Assembly: GCF_009651005.1 (NCBI RefSeq)
Contig: NZ_WHVW01000008.1
Location: 1 to 56,902 of the forward strand
Length of the DNA: 56,902 nucleotides
Direction: 5' to 3'
Source: Sporosarcina obsidiansis
GTDB taxonomy: Bacteria; Bacillota; Bacilli; Bacillales_A; Planococcaceae
Positions 26,926-37,749 of this stretch are shown piece by piece. The notes under the pieces are model-generated. The model was given only the letters and a program-made list of their open reading frames with translations. It did no database searches and had not been told where the DNA came from. Each line of letters starts with the position of its first letter. Position 1 is the stretch's first letter. A program made the translations under genes and the position numbers.

Positions 26926-28287
26926 TTACGCCTCCATTAATAAAAGTGATGGGTTCCCAAGTAATTCCTTAAGATAGTTTAACGCTAATTGTCCCGTTAC
27001 GCCATCAATTACTCGGTGATCGAACACTAAAGACAATGCTAACATAGGTGCCACTATAATTTCACCATTTTTTACTACAGGTTTTTCAGAAATTCTTCCC
27101 ACACCTAAAATAGCGACTTCTGGATGGTTGATAATCGGTGTAAACCATTGTCCGCCTGCCGAACCGATATTCGTAATCGTACAGGAAGCACCTTTCATTT
27201 CGGAAGCCTGAATTTTACCAGAACGAGCTTTTTCTGCAAGTTCATTAACTTCATTTGAAATGGCGAACATAGATTTACGATCTGCATTCTTGACGACCGG
27301 TACCATAAGACCTCGGTCCGTATCTGCTGCAATCCCAATATTGTAATAATGCTTTTGTATCAATTCTTCCGTTGCGTCGTCGAGCGATGTATTTAATTGT
27401 GGGAATTCACGTAATGTCGCGACAAGAGCTTTGACAACGTATGGTAAGTACGTAAGTTTAATGTCTCTCTCCGCTGCGATTGCTTTGAATTCTTTACGAT
27501 GTTCAACTAACGCCGTCACATCAACTTCATCTAACAATGTGACATGTGCCGCTGTATGTTTAGAATTAGACATCGCTTTAGAGATTGCTTTACGCATAGG
27601 TGACAATTTTTCGCGTGTCTCAGGGAATTCACCTTCAAGAACTGGCTGTTGTTTCTCCGCAACAGTTTCTGTCGCTGTTTCTGTAGTTTCTTCTACTTCA
27701 GAAGATGCCGTACTTGCTGGCTGCTGTCCTCCAGCTTTGAATGAGTCTATGTCTTCTTTTAGGATTCGTCCGTTTTTACCTGTGCCTGCAACTTTTGCAA
27801 TCGCGACATTTTGCTCTCTTGCATACTTCCGAACAGAAGGCATCGCAATCACTCTGCGCTGTTCATCAGCGTGTTCAGGTGAAGTTTCTTTGGAATCAAC
27901 AACCGACTTATCTTCCGACGCTTCGGATGGCTTCTTGGCCGGTGCTCCTCCAAGTGCTTCTTCCACTTGTGCATGTGATTTGTCGGCGCTAGCTTCTTCT
28001 GATGAATTTTCGCCACTTTCATCATCTTCATGATCAGGAATATCGTGATCTGGCGCGTCAAATCGTACCAATTTATCACCAACGACCGCTACGGTTCCTT
28101 CATTCACGTAAATTTCTTCCACCGTACCTGAAACAGGAGATGGGATTTCTACTACTGCTTTATCATTTTGCACTTCTAGCAACGTATCATCTTCCTGGAT
28201 CGTGTCGCCTGGTTTCACAAACCACTTCACGATCTCTCCTTCATGTATACCTTCTCCAATATCTGGTAAACGAAATTCATAGGTCAC
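26926..28287 (-). CDS. pdhC: Dihydrolipoamide acetyltransferase (E2)
   Basis: A 453-residue protein with one N-terminal lipoyl domain (lipoylation site K43 in QNDKAVVEI), an acidic/Ser/Ala linker, a peripheral subunit-binding domain ([13 protein letters not shown]...[13 protein letters not shown] at about 150-185) and a C-terminal acyltransferase domain with catalytic FDHRVIDG. The frame is open to 28332, but AAAGGGTG precedes GTG 28287, and the protein then starts [13 protein letters not shown], as in other E2s. Confidence 0.96.
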   Translation of the reverse strand: MTYEFRLPDIGEGIHEGEIVKWFVKPGDTIQEDDTLLEVQNDKAVVEIPSPVSGTVEEIYVNEGTVAVVGDKLVRFDAPDHDIPDHEDDESGENSSEEASADKSHAQVEEALGGAPAKKPSEASEDKSVVDSKETSPEHADEQRRVIAMPSVRKYAREQNVAIAKVAGTGKNGRILKEDIDSFKAGGQQPASTASSEVEETTETATETVAEKQQPVLEGEFPETREKLSPMRKAISKAMSNSKHTAAHVTLLDEVDVTALVEHRKEFKAIAAERDIKLTYLPYVVKALVATLREFPQLNTSLDDATEELIQKHYYNIGIAADTDRGLMVPVVKNADRKSMFAISNEVNELAEKARSGKIQASEMKGASCTITNIGSAGGQWFTPIINHPEVAILGVGRISEKPVVKNGEIIVAPMLALSLVFDHRVIDGVTGQLALNYLKELLGNPSLLLMEA

Positions 28288-28357
28288 GTAATTCACCCTT
28301 TCTAGATTAACCAGCGCATACCCTCTATTCAAAAAATGAAGGCTAACGCTGGATTCA

Positions 28358-29335
28358 TTAAAATGTCAATACTTCTCTTGCTTTCGCTGCAATATCTTTA
28401 GCATTCGGAAGCCATGAATTTTCACCTGCTGCAAACGGATAAATAGTATCTGGCGCAGTCACACGCAATACAGGTGCTTCTAAACTCAAGATCGCTCGTT
28501 CAGTAATTTCTGCCACTACATTTGCAGCAATACCTGCTTGACGTTGGGCTTCCTGAACGACAATCACGCGATTTGTTTTTTCTACAGATGCCACAATTGT
28601 CTCAATATCAAGAGGTTGAATTGTTCGCAAATCAATTACTTCAACAGAATACTCTTCTTTTTCCAACGCTTCCGCGGCTTTTAGACTCTCTTGAACCATT
28701 GCGCCGTATGCGATGATCGTCAAATCTGTACCTTCACGTTTGACATCTGCTTTACCCAATGGAATTGTATATTCCTCTTCAGGCACTTCTTGTCTAAATG
28801 AACGATATAATTTCATATGCTCTAAGAAAATAACTGGATTATCATCCTTAATCGCAGAAATTAAAAGTCCTTTTGCATCATAAGGAGTCGATGGAATAAC
28901 AACCGTTAAGCCTGGCTGTGCCGCTACAAGTCCTTCTAGACTGTCTGCGTGCATTTCCGGAGTTGCAACACCGCCGCCAAACGGAGCACGAATCGTAACC
29001 GGTGCATTAAAACGGCCGCCTGTTCTAAAACTCATTCGAGCTAGTTGACCGCTCACAGAATCCATTACTTCAAATAGAAATCCAAAGAACTGAATTTCCA
29101 TTACTGGACGGAAGCCAGTTAATGCGAGTCCGATCGCCAGACCACCAATCCCAGATTCTGCCAACGGAGTATCAAATACGCGATCTTCTCCAAATTCTTT
29201 ATGAAGACCTTCCGTTGCACGGAAGACACCTCCGTTTGCGCCTACATCTTCTCCGAATAGCAGAACATTTTCATCTGCTTTTAATTCTGTGCGAAGCGCA
29301 TCTGTAATTGCTTGAATCATTGTCATCTGTGCCAT
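28358..29335 (-). CDS. pdhB: Pyruvate dehydrogenase E1 beta subunit
   Basis: A 325-residue transketolase-like protein. [15 protein letters not shown] starts it; [35 protein letters not shown] and [19 protein letters not shown] match E1-beta. It binds the thiamine diphosphate pyrimidine and forms the alpha2beta2 E1. It is 3 bp downstream of pdhA. Confidence 0.97.
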   Translation of the reverse strand: MAQMTMIQAITDALRTELKADENVLLFGEDVGANGGVFRATEGLHKEFGEDRVFDTPLAESGIGGLAIGLALTGFRPVMEIQFFGFLFEVMDSVSGQLARMSFRTGGRFNAPVTIRAPFGGGVATPEMHADSLEGLVAAQPGLTVVIPSTPYDAKGLLISAIKDDNPVIFLEHMKLYRSFRQEVPEEEYTIPLGKADVKREGTDLTIIAYGAMVQESLKAAEALEKEEYSVEVIDLRTIQPLDIETIVASVEKTNRVIVVQEAQRQAGIAANVVAEITERAILSLEAPVLRVTAPDTIYPFAAGENSWLPNAKDIAAKAREVLTF

Positions 29336-29338
29336 TGG

Positions 29339-30469
<1,131 letters not shown>

Positions 30470-30525
30470 TTATATCTGTATTATATTGTTTTCGAATAAA
30501 ATTAATACAACTGAACCTATTTGTT

Positions 30526-30554
30526 AGTATACTCAAAACTGAGCGCCTGGTCAA
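30526..30554 (-). promoter_or_regulatory. pdhABCD promoter
   Basis: On the minus strand TTGACC and TATACT are exactly 17 bp apart, 72 bp upstream of the pdhA ATG. Confidence 0.7.
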
Positions 30555-30694
30555 TCATTGAATTTAAAGAGTTCTTTGTCGTTATAAGATTTTTTAAAAA
30601 ACACAGTGTACTAACACAATATCAATTCTGTATTGGTACAGTTTTAAAAATCCCACTATCTTCAAAGACAATTTTGTAAGCAATTAACACTCTC

Positions 30695-30727
30695 AAAAAA
30701 AGCAGAGACACGATCATCTCTACTTTT
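30695..30727 (-). terminator. Intrinsic terminator of ykyA
   Basis: AGAGA/TCTCT with flanking GC pairs and TTTTTTT on the minus strand, just after the ykyA stop. Confidence 0.75.
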
Positions 30728-30735
30728 CTCTTTCC

Positions 30736-31374
30736 TTATTTCACTTCCTCTAAACTTGCCAATATCCGTGACTTTAATCGATTGACTTCCATCGTTTCAT
30801 CATTGAACTGTTCAATCGTCTCCTGAACTACAGAAGTTAAGTGGTTGACTTCCTTTACTTGCTTTTGTAACTGACTGTCACGTACTGTACGATCTTCTAA
30901 TAAAGTGTATAGCTGCGTTTGAGCATCGATTAGTTTTTTGTACTCCAAAATCAATTGCTCATGTTTATTGAACCGCTCAGTCAATGCTTGATCAAATTTT
31001 TCTAACGCCTTCTTTTTCTCCTGGTCCACCGTGTCAATCAACACAGCTATATCATCCGCTGTTTTCCTCGTTTCATCCAGGGCTTCTTCTTCTTTTTGTA
31101 CGATAACCATTCGTTCTCTCGCTGATTTCTTCAAAGCAGCGACTTGTTTTTTTACTTGAGAATACTGTTCTTGCGTTAACTCCATAGTGCCGACGAATAA
31201 TTCCTGTTCCTTTTGTTCCTGTTGATTTAGCTTCCCCACGTAGTTTATCCCTTGTTTCTCTTTTTCATTCATACTTGCTATCGTGTCAATTAGTTGTTGT
31301 TCTAGCGTTAGATCTTTAGAACAGGCACCTAATAGTAGTATTATCATCGTTGCAGCAATAAAAAATTTCCTCAA
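30736..31374 (-). CDS. ykyA: YkyA family lipoprotein
   Basis: A 212-residue lipoprotein: short basic start, hydrophobic stretch and lipobox LLGACS (Cys at about 18). The rest is almost wholly coiled coil, rich in K, E and Q. This is the YkyA (putative cell-wall-binding lipoprotein) family, located between def and pdhA as in B. subtilis. Start is TTG behind AGGAGG. Role unknown; surface location is expected from the lipobox. Confidence 0.85.
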   Translation of the reverse strand: MRKFFIAATMIILLLGACSKDLTLEQQLIDTIASMNEKEKQGINYVGKLNQQEQKEQELFVGTMELTQEQYSQVKKQVAALKKSARERMVIVQKEEEALDETRKTADDIAVLIDTVDQEKKKALEKFDQALTERFNKHEQLILEYKKLIDAQTQLYTLLEDRTVRDSQLQKQVKEVNHLTSVVQETIEQFNDETMEVNRLKSRILASLEEVK

Positions 31375-31469
31375 TAAAAAAACCTCCTAAGCAGAATATA
31401 CATTTCTCTTTCACCGTGTTTCAGGTTCGTTTATACTAGTAACAACCATATCCGAAAGGAAGAATAGAA

Positions 31470-32027
31470 ATGATTTTAATGAAAGACATTATTCGTGAGG
31501 GACATCCTACCCTGCGTAAAAAAGCAACCGAGTTGACCTTCCCTTTAAGCAATGAGGATCGTCAACTATGTGATGACCTACTAGAATATATAATGAATAG
31601 TCAAGATGAAGAGCTATGTGAAAAATATAACTTACGTTCAGGAATCGGTCTAGCAGCACCTCAAGTGAATGCTTCCAAAAGAGTATTCGCTCTTCATATA
31701 CCTGATGACGAAAACGCACTAACCCATTTCATTGCGATTAATCCGAAAATTATTAGTCATTCCGTAGAAAAAACGTATATTACAACAGGAGAAGGCTGTC
31801 TATCCGTAGACCGTGAAGTTCCAGGATATGTGCCTCGTTATTCAAAAATCACCATTAAAGCGTTTGATAAAGATGGCAAAGAAATAAAAAAACGTTTAAA
31901 AGGATTACCCGCTATCGCATTCCAGCATGAGCTTGATCATCTGAATGGCATAATGTTTTACGATCACATCGATGAGAATGCTCCATACAAAGATATCCCT
32001 GGAGCTATCCCCTTCGACAGAGAGTAA
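31470..32027 (+). CDS. def: Peptide deformylase
   Basis: A 185-residue deformylase with the three family motifs: GIGLAAPQV (about 62-70), EGCLSVD (about 110-116, metal Cys) and FQHELDHLNG (HExxH metal site, about 153-162). The insert before motif 1 marks the Gram-positive type II form. It removes the formyl group of nascent proteins. Position next to ykyA corresponds to B. subtilis defB. Confidence 0.96.
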   Translation: MILMKDIIREGHPTLRKKATELTFPLSNEDRQLCDDLLEYIMNSQDEELCEKYNLRSGIGLAAPQVNASKRVFALHIPDDENALTHFIAINPKIISHSVEKTYITTGEGCLSVDREVPGYVPRYSKITIKAFDKDGKEIKKRLKGLPAIAFQHELDHLNGIMFYDHIDENAPYKDIPGAIPFDRE

Positions 32028-32038
32028 AGCAAAAAAAC

Positions 32039-32067
32039 TTGACAGAACGACCAAAACGTGATACAGT
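32039..32067 (+). promoter_or_regulatory. Promoter-like sequence of the 23-residue peptide unit
   Basis: Perfect -35 TTGACA, 17-bp spacer, -10 TACAGT. An inverted repeat CTTGACA/TGTCAAG (extended by AAC/GTT) spans from the -35 (32038-32048) to the start-site region (32066-32076). The same repeat followed by seven T residues on the minus strand could instead be a minus-strand terminator; no minus-strand gene is present to need one. Confidence 0.5.
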
Positions 32068-32089
32068 TTTGTCAAGGAGTGATGTAGCC

Positions 32090-32161
32090 ATGTACAAACG
32101 TCTGAAACGCAAATTACTTAGACGACTGAATGGCCTGCTCGGTAAAAAGACAATCGCTTAG
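32090..32161 (+). CDS. Putative 23-residue cationic amphipathic peptide
   Basis: A short frame with AAGGAG 10 bp before ATG 32090 and TAG at 32159. It starts MYKRLKRKLL and ends GLLGKKTIA. Nine of 23 residues are Lys or Arg, none is acidic, and leucines recur every three to four positions, so an amphipathic helix is expected. It has its own promoter-like sequence and a strong terminator, giving a transcript of roughly 130 nt. I do not recognise a family. It could be a membrane-active peptide, a nucleic-acid-binding peptide, or the frame of a dual-function small RNA. Expression is not shown. Confidence 0.5.
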   Translation: MYKRLKRKLLRRLNGLLGKKTIA

Positions 32162-32169
32162 ACTTTTAC

Positions 32170-32204
32170 GCCTGCCAAGTAATTGGTGGGCTTTTCTTTA
32201 TTTT
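32170..32204 (+). terminator. Intrinsic terminator of the 23-residue peptide unit
   Basis: GCCTGCCAA and TTGGTGGGC form a 9-bp stem (two G-T pairs) with a GTAA loop, followed by TTTTCTTTATTTT. It separates the small unit from the rpoY-rnjA leader. Confidence 0.85.
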
Positions 32205-32445
32205 AAAGAAATTGCATGCTATTATGGAGAATATGTTTTATTTGCATTCGGCAGAAGACCCTTACTTCTATAAGAAGTGGAGATAACGCAATGACTCCTC
32301 CATTCTATGGGAGTTTAAAACCCTAGCTGAATCCAGATAAAGCCTCCGGCAAATGTTCCAGATTTTTTCATGCATGCTTGAAAAAATCTGGACATAGTTC
32401 AGCCGAGGCGTAATTGATTACGAACGTAAAAAAGGAGAGTTCACT
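32205..32445 (+). ncRNA. Structured leader upstream of rpoY-rnjA
   Basis: The leader holds a small hairpin ACTTCT/AGAAGT (about 32264-32278), ACTC..CCAT/ATGG..GAGT (about 32294-32314) and a large element. In one fold, a perfect 14-bp stem TCCAGATTTTTTCA/TGAAAAAATCTGGA (32357-32370, 32379-32392) is capped on GCCTC-GGC/GCC-GAGGC (32342-32350, 32402-32409). In the other, GCTGAATCCAGAT (32326-32338) pairs with ATCTGGA and TTCAGC (32386-32403). The two cannot coexist. No T-run follows, so control would be by mRNA stability or translation. I know no described family here. The transcription start was not located. Confidence 0.55.
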
Positions 32446-32655
32446 ATGATCTACAAAGTTTATTACCATGAAAACGTACACCAAGTTCCAGTCCGCGAAA
32501 ACACAAAAAGTCTGTACGTAGAAGCAGAAACAGAAAAGGCAGTTCGCGACCAATTGCGAGACCGTCAAATTATGATTGAATTTATTCAAAAGCTGGAAGG
32601 CGAACATTTAGAGTATGAACAAGCCTCGCAAGACTTCCAGGTTGAGCAGGTCTAA
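32446..32655 (+). CDS. rpoY: RNA polymerase epsilon subunit
   Basis: A 69-residue protein, the length of B. subtilis YkzG, starting MIYKVYYHENVHQVPVRENT. Epsilon is a small Firmicute RNA polymerase subunit encoded directly upstream of rnjA, as here with 3 bp between the genes. AAAAGGAGAG precedes the ATG. Confidence 0.95.
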   Translation: MIYKVYYHENVHQVPVRENTKSLYVEAETEKAVRDQLRDRQIMIEFIQKLEGEHLEYEQASQDFQVEQV

Positions 32656-32658
32656 TCT

Positions 32659-34326
32659 ATGAAATCTATTAAAAATAATGAAACGGCCGTTTTCGCCCTA
32701 GGCGGACTAGGTGAAATCGGTAAAAATACGTATTGTGTACAATTTCAAGACGAGATCATCATCATTGATGCCGGGATTAAATTTCCTGAAGATGACTTGT
32801 TGGGCATTGATTATGTAATTCCAGATTACACATATCTTGAACGCAATGTCGACAAAATCAAAGGACTTTTTATCACTCATGGACACGAGGATCACATTGG
32901 CGGTATTCCTTATCTATTACGCAAAGTCAATGTACCTGTCTACGGCGGAAAGCTTGCGATTGGTTTACTGCGTAATAAACTAGAAGAGCACGGTTTACTA
33001 CGTACTACCAAGCTTCATGAGATCGAAGAAGATGATTTTATCAAATTCCGTAAAACTGCGGTGTCTTTTTTCAGAACAACTCACAGTATTCCGGATGCAT
33101 ATGGTGTAGTTATTAAAACACCCTCAGGGAACATTGTGCATACAGGAGACTTCAAGTTCGATTTCACGCCTGTTGGGGAACCAGCTAACTTGCATAAGAT
33201 GGCGAAAATCGGTAGCGAAGGAGTACTTTGTCTATTATCGGACAGCACAAATGCAGAAGTGCCAAACTTTACGATGTCCGAACGAAAAGTTGGTGAAAGC
33301 CTAAACGATATTTTCCGCGTAGTCGAAGGACGTATCATTTTCGCTACATTCGCTTCCAATATTCACCGTCTACAACAAGTGATCGAAGCAGCGCAAAACT
33401 TCAACCGGAAAATCGCTGTTTTCGGACGTAGCATGGACAATGCGATTACAATAGGACGTGAGCTCGGTTATATCGACGCACCGAAAGATTTGTTCGTGGA
33501 TTCACAATCCCTCAATCGCCTTCCTGCAAATGAAGTTATGATTTTATGTACAGGAAGCCAAGGAGAGCCTATGGCGGCATTGTCACGAATAGCAAACGGC
33601 ACGCATAGACAAGTACAAATTCAACCAGGTGATACGGTCATCTTTTCTTCTTCTCCAATTCCTGGAAACACACTAAGTGTAAATAAAACGATAAATTCTC
33701 TGTTTCGCGCAGGTGCTGAAGTAATTCACGGCCCCTTGAATAACATCCATACATCCGGTCACGGCTCTCAAGAAGAACAAAAGTTGATGTTACGTCTGAT
33801 CAAACCAAAATTCTTCATGCCGATCCACGGTGAATATCGAATGATGAACATGCACTCAGAACTGGCTGTAGACTGTGATGTAGAGCGTGAAAATATCTTT
33901 ATCATGTCTAACGGTGAAGTGCTAGCACTTACTGATCAGACAGCTAGAATCGCAGGTCGCGTACCTTCAGGAGATGTTTATATTGACGGTAGCGGCATCG
34001 GCGATATCGGTAATGTAGTTTTGCGTGATCGTCGTATCTTATCGGAAGACGGCTTAGTAATCGTCGTCGCTACAATTGATACGAAAAAGAACCGTATCGT
34101 TTCTGGTCCCGATTTAATTTCACGCGGGTTCGTTTATATGCGTGAATCAGGCGCAATGATTAATGAAGCGCAGTACATGCTATCAAAAACATTACAGCGA
34201 AAATTGGCCGCAAAGCCTGATTCAGTCAATCAATTGAAAAGCGAGATTATCGATACACTCGTACCGTATCTTTATGAAAAAACAAAACGTAAGCCGATGA
34301 TCCTTCCTGTCATTATGGAACTATAA
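32659..34326 (+). CDS. rnjA: Ribonuclease J1
   Basis: A 555-residue metallo-beta-lactamase/beta-CASP nuclease. The metal motif HGHEDH has H74, H76, D78 and H79, the same numbers as in B. subtilis RNase J1. Further motifs are HTGDFKFD, the beta-[12 protein letters not shown] and HVSGH-like HTSGHGS. It has 5'-3' exonuclease and endonuclease activity and governs mRNA turnover. Co-transcribed with rpoY behind a structured leader. Confidence 0.97.
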   Translation: MKSIKNNETAVFALGGLGEIGKNTYCVQFQDEIIIIDAGIKFPEDDLLGIDYVIPDYTYLERNVDKIKGLFITHGHEDHIGGIPYLLRKVNVPVYGGKLAIGLLRNKLEEHGLLRTTKLHEIEEDDFIKFRKTAVSFFRTTHSIPDAYGVVIKTPSGNIVHTGDFKFDFTPVGEPANLHKMAKIGSEGVLCLLSDSTNAEVPNFTMSERKVGESLNDIFRVVEGRIIFATFASNIHRLQQVIEAAQNFNRKIAVFGRSMDNAITIGRELGYIDAPKDLFVDSQSLNRLPANEVMILCTGSQGEPMAALSRIANGTHRQVQIQPGDTVIFSSSPIPGNTLSVNKTINSLFRAGAEVIHGPLNNIHTSGHGSQEEQKLMLRLIKPKFFMPIHGEYRMMNMHSELAVDCDVERENIFIMSNGEVLALTDQTARIAGRVPSGDVYIDGSGIGDIGNVVLRDRRILSEDGLVIVVATIDTKKNRIVSGPDLISRGFVYMRESGAMINEAQYMLSKTLQRKLAAKPDSVNQLKSEIIDTLVPYLYEKTKRKPMILPVIMEL

Positions 34327-34335
34327 TCGGAATAG

Positions 34336-34369
34336 AAAAAAGCAAGTGCAATTTTGCACTTGCTTTTTT
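34336..34369. terminator. Bidirectional terminator between rnjA and ktrC
   Basis: AAAAAAGCAAGTGCAA pairs with TTGCACTTGCTTTTTT; T-runs on both strands. Confidence 0.9.
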
Positions 34370-34381
34370 ACTTGTTATCTA

Positions 34382-35041
34382 TCAATGTAACGCTTTCCGT
34401 TCAAAGCGATGAATATCCAAATCAGAACCGATGACAATTAGGACGTCATTAATTTCAATTTGCTCAATCGCTTGCGGAGAAACTAATATATGCGAGCCTC
34501 TTTTGATCGCTACAATGTTGACGCCGTATTTCGCACGAATATCCAAATCAATGAGCGACGAACCAGCAATATGATTATTCGCTTGAATTTCTACTATTGA
34601 ATATTCATCAGATAGCTCTAAGTAATCTAAAATATTGTTGGAGACCAAATTATTCGCAATCCGCTTCCCCATATCTCGTTCAGGATGGACCACCTGATCT
34701 GCTCCAATTTTACGCAGCACTTTTTCATGATAATCATTCTGGGCCTTAACAGTGATTCGAGGAACACCTATCTCTTTAAGAATTAATGTAGTTAAAATAC
34801 TTGCTTGAATATTTTCGCCAATTGCTATTACAACATGCTCAAAATTCCGGATACCTAATGATCTCAATGCTGCTTCATCCGTTGTATCCACTGCTACCGC
34901 CTGCGTAGCGATGTTCGCAAACTCATCCACTCGTTCTTGCGATTTATCAATCGCCATCACATTCGCTTCTAGATCGATCAATTCCCTAACAATACTTCCC
35001 CCGAACCGACCTAACCCAATGACCACAAATTCCTTTTTCAT
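34382..35041 (-). CDS. ktrC: KtrC (YkqB), cytosolic gating subunit of the Ktr potassium channel
   Basis: A 219-residue RCK protein: RCK_N Rossmann domain with GLGRFGGSIVREL (about 8-20) and acidic ribose-binding ID at the end of strand 2, and an RCK_C domain (about 138-219). The octameric ring binds ATP/ADP and c-di-AMP and gates a KtrB/KtrD pore. ATG 35041 has AGGAGC at good spacing; the longer frame (35056) does not. It starts 29 bp after potD with no terminator between, so it may be on the pot transcript. The pore partner KtrD is at 54.1 kb. Confidence 0.94.
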   Translation of the reverse strand: MKKEFVVIGLGRFGGSIVRELIDLEANVMAIDKSQERVDEFANIATQAVAVDTTDEAALRSLGIRNFEHVVIAIGENIQASILTTLILKEIGVPRITVKAQNDYHEKVLRKIGADQVVHPERDMGKRIANNLVSNNILDYLELSDEYSIVEIQANNHIAGSSLIDLDIRAKYGVNIVAIKRGSHILVSPQAIEQIEINDVLIVIGSDLDIHRFERKALH

Positions 35042-35070
35042 ATCATTGCTCCTCACATGACATATAAGTC

Positions 35071-36144
35071 CTATCGTAATCCCATTTTGAATTTCAGGAA
35101 TAACTCATTATACACCCCAAGTGTTTCTAATCCTAAATTTTCATACACTTCTAAATGTTCCCTAGCCTCTTCATCTGGGTAGAATCTCTCATCCTTGATA
35201 ATCTCTTCGTCCATAAATGAAAGCGCTGCGACATTTGGTGTTGAATATCCGACATACTCCGCATTTTGCGCGGCGATTTCAGGGTCCAACATGAAGTTGA
35301 TAAATTTATAGGCTCCTTCTATATTCGCAGCTGTTTTAGGAATGACAATATTATCAAACCATAAGTTGGACCCTTCTTTCGGGACGATGTAATCAATTTC
35401 TTCATTCTCCGAAATCATATCTGCCGCCTGTCCCGACCAAGTAAGAGCTACCGACGCTTCATTATTGATCATCAATTGCGTAACTTCATCCCCGATCACC
35501 GCTTTCACATTAGGTCCCATGGTTTCAAGCTTGTCAGTTGCTTCTTTTAGTTCCTGCAAACTAGTAGAATTGAGTGAATAGCCGAGAGAATTAAGCGAAA
35601 CACCGAGCACCTCCCTTGCACTATCAACTAAAATCAACTTCTGACGCAATGATGCATCCCATAAACTTTCCCAGCTTTCAAATGTCTGTCCATCTAACAG
35701 TGTTGGGTTGTAGGCAATTCCTACGGTCCCCCAAAAATAAGGAATCGAATATTTATTATTTGGATCGAACGGAAGATCCGTAAAATATGGATCGATATTT
35801 CGGAAGTTCGGAATCTTACTGAAATCTAAAGGCAACAGCAAGTTTCTTTCCTCCATCATTTGAACCGCATATTCAGATGGGATCGAAATATCATAAGACG
35901 TACCGCCCTGCTCTATTTTCCCCATCATCCCTTCGTTCGAATCAAACGTTTCATAAATCACTTTTATTCCTTCCTGTTCTTCGAATTGCTTCAACAGATC
36001 AGGATCAATATATTCTCCCCAGTTATACACCGTAATCGTATCTTTCCCTACATGACCTTGCCTATTTTCCAGTTGATAATTGGCAAACAACAAGATAAAA
36101 GAAACGATTAAAATAGCTGCCGCACCGCTGATGATTCCCTTCAT
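35071..36144 (-). CDS. potD: Spermidine/putrescine-type substrate-binding protein
   Basis: A 357-residue periplasmic-binding-type protein (SBP_bac_8/PotD). VYNWGEYIDPDLLKQFEEQEGIKV (about 38-61) is the family signature, and WSGQAADM lies in the second lobe. The N-terminus has a hydrophobic segment (about 5-22) but no lipobox cysteine, which is unusual in Gram-positives; it may be anchored by an uncleaved segment. The ATG overlaps the potC stop (ATGA). Confidence 0.9.
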   Translation of the reverse strand: MKGIISGAAAILIVSFILLFANYQLENRQGHVGKDTITVYNWGEYIDPDLLKQFEEQEGIKVIYETFDSNEGMMGKIEQGGTSYDISIPSEYAVQMMEERNLLLPLDFSKIPNFRNIDPYFTDLPFDPNNKYSIPYFWGTVGIAYNPTLLDGQTFESWESLWDASLRQKLILVDSAREVLGVSLNSLGYSLNSTSLQELKEATDKLETMGPNVKAVIGDEVTQLMINNEASVALTWSGQAADMISENEEIDYIVPKEGSNLWFDNIVIPKTAANIEGAYKFINFMLDPEIAAQNAEYVGYSTPNVAALSFMDEEIIKDERFYPDEEAREHLEVYENLGLETLGVYNELFLKFKMGLR

Positions 36145-36941
36145 CTCTTCACCCCCTGAATGGGTGACTTCGTTCTATTGCCGATTGCATAATAACCAAG
36201 TACCAGTATCATTGTGATGACGAAGATCAAACCAGACAATGCATTAATGGTCAATGTAATTCCCGTTCGTGCCATTGAGTAGATTTCGACAGACAGCGTA
36301 GAGAAACCATTCCCTGTCACAAAAAAGGTAACAGCAAAGTCGTCCAATGAATACGTCAACGCTAAAAAGAATCCCGCAAAAATTCCCGGTTTGATGTACG
36401 GAAGCACAACTCGGGTTAAGACATCTTTTCGTGAAGCCCCCAAATCAAGTGCGGCATCTACTAACGACGTACTCATCTCCTGTAGCTTCGGCAGCACCAT
36501 GATGACGACGATGGGAATACTAAACGCAATATGCGAAATTAAGACAGATGCAAATCCTAATTTGACTCCAATTAACGTAAACAAAATGAGAAACGAAGCA
36601 CCGATGATAACATCTGGACTGACAATCAAAATATTATTCAATGATAAAACGGCCTGCCGCATTGATTTGTTTCTCATGAAATAAATGGCAAGTGCACCGA
36701 TGACACCAATTGCTGTAGATAACAATGCTGACAACAATGCGATAATAATCGTGTTCATAACAATGATCAAAAGGCGGGTATCCTGAAACACTGCTTGATA
36801 ATGTTCCCATGTAAAGGATTCAAAATCAGACATCCCCCCTCCTGAATTAAATGAATAATAAATAAGATAAAAAATAGGGGTATATAAAATCAAAAAGACG
36901 ACCGCCAAATAAATTCTCGGCAAACTACTTAACTTTCCCAT
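36141..36941 (-). CDS. potC: Polyamine ABC transporter permease PotC
   Basis: A 266-residue permease with six membrane segments and the EAA loop DAALDLGASRKDVLTRVVLPYIKPG (about 158-182) that contacts the ATPase. Its first codons overlap the end of potB by 17 bp and its last codons overlap potD, so translation is coupled. It forms the channel with PotB. Confidence 0.93.
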   Translation of the reverse strand: MGKLSSLPRIYLAVVFLILYTPIFYLIYYSFNSGGGMSDFESFTWEHYQAVFQDTRLLIIVMNTIIIALLSALLSTAIGVIGALAIYFMRNKSMRQAVLSLNNILIVSPDVIIGASFLILFTLIGVKLGFASVLISHIAFSIPIVVIMVLPKLQEMSTSLVDAALDLGASRKDVLTRVVLPYIKPGIFAGFFLALTYSLDDFAVTFFVTGNGFSTLSVEIYSMARTGITLTINALSGLIFVITMILVLGYYAIGNRTKSPIQGVKR

Positions 36942-37749
36942 TCGTAGGGGCCCCCCTCTCTTTTCCTGACGTCAGGACCATAATTAAAAACATGAAAATA
37001 ATAAGGAAGACAGCAATCGTTGACCCCATTCCCCAGTTTTGCGTTACCAAAAATTGTTGCTCAATTGCTGTTCCGAGCGTAATTACTTTATTACCTGCGA
37101 TTAGTCTTGTAATCATAAATAATGAAAGTGCAGGTATGAAAACGACTTGGACACCTGATTTCACGCCATCTATCGTCATTGGCCAAATGACCCGTTTAAA
37201 TGTCATCCAGCTATTCGCCCCTAAATCCTTTGAAGCATCCAGTAATGCAGGATTAATTTTATCTAGCGAGTTGAAGATAGGCAAAATCATGAATGGAATG
37301 AATATATAGACAGATACAAATACAAAACTGAAATCTGTAAATAAAATTTGTTGATTACCAATCCCTATTGTTTCTAAAAATGCATTGATCGGTCCATAAA
37401 GTCCCATTAAGCCAATGAATGCATACGTCTTCAATAACAGATTGATCCAAGAGGGAATGATGATTAGGAGTAACCACAATTGCTTATGCTTCGTTTTTGT
37501 AAGGAAATAAGCTGTCGGATACGAAATCACTAAAGAAAAAAACGTAATCAAAAACGCATACCAAAAAGAACTCATCGTTAACTTGAAATAAACAGAACTG
37601 AAGAAGTTACGATAATTGCCTAACGTTAAATTCCCCGATAAATCGAAAAACGAGTAATAAACAACGACTAAAATAGGGGCTAACACAAATAGCAACATCC
37701 ATACAGCATACGGCACGGCATAAATTAAACGGAACGGGTTATTCTTCAT
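36925..37749 (-). CDS. potB: Polyamine ABC transporter permease PotB
   Basis: A permease of 274 residues with six membrane segments and an EAA loop ([22 protein letters not shown]). The frame is open to 37803, but that would overlap potA by 65 bp; ATG 37749 ([12 protein letters not shown]) has GGAG upstream and overlaps potA by 11 bp, fitting the compact operon. Confidence 0.92.
   Translation of the reverse strand: MKNNPFRLIYAVPYAVWMLLFVLAPILVVVYYSFFDLSGNLTLGNYRNFFSSVYFKLTMSSFWYAFLITFFSLVISYPTAYFLTKTKHKQLWLLLIIIPSWINLLLKTYAFIGLMGLYGPINAFLETIGIGNQQILFTDFSFVFVSVYIFIPFMILPIFNSLDKINPALLDASKDLGANSWMTFKRVIWPMTIDGVKSGVQVVFIPALSLFMITRLIAGNKVITLGTAIEQQFLVTQNWGMGSTIAVFLIIFMFLIMVLTSGKERGAPTNGKVK

Noticed and set aside
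27431..28033. A 200-codon plus-strand frame
   Set aside because: It is antisense to pdhC, Ser/Thr/Ala-rich through mirrored codon bias, and has no ribosome site.
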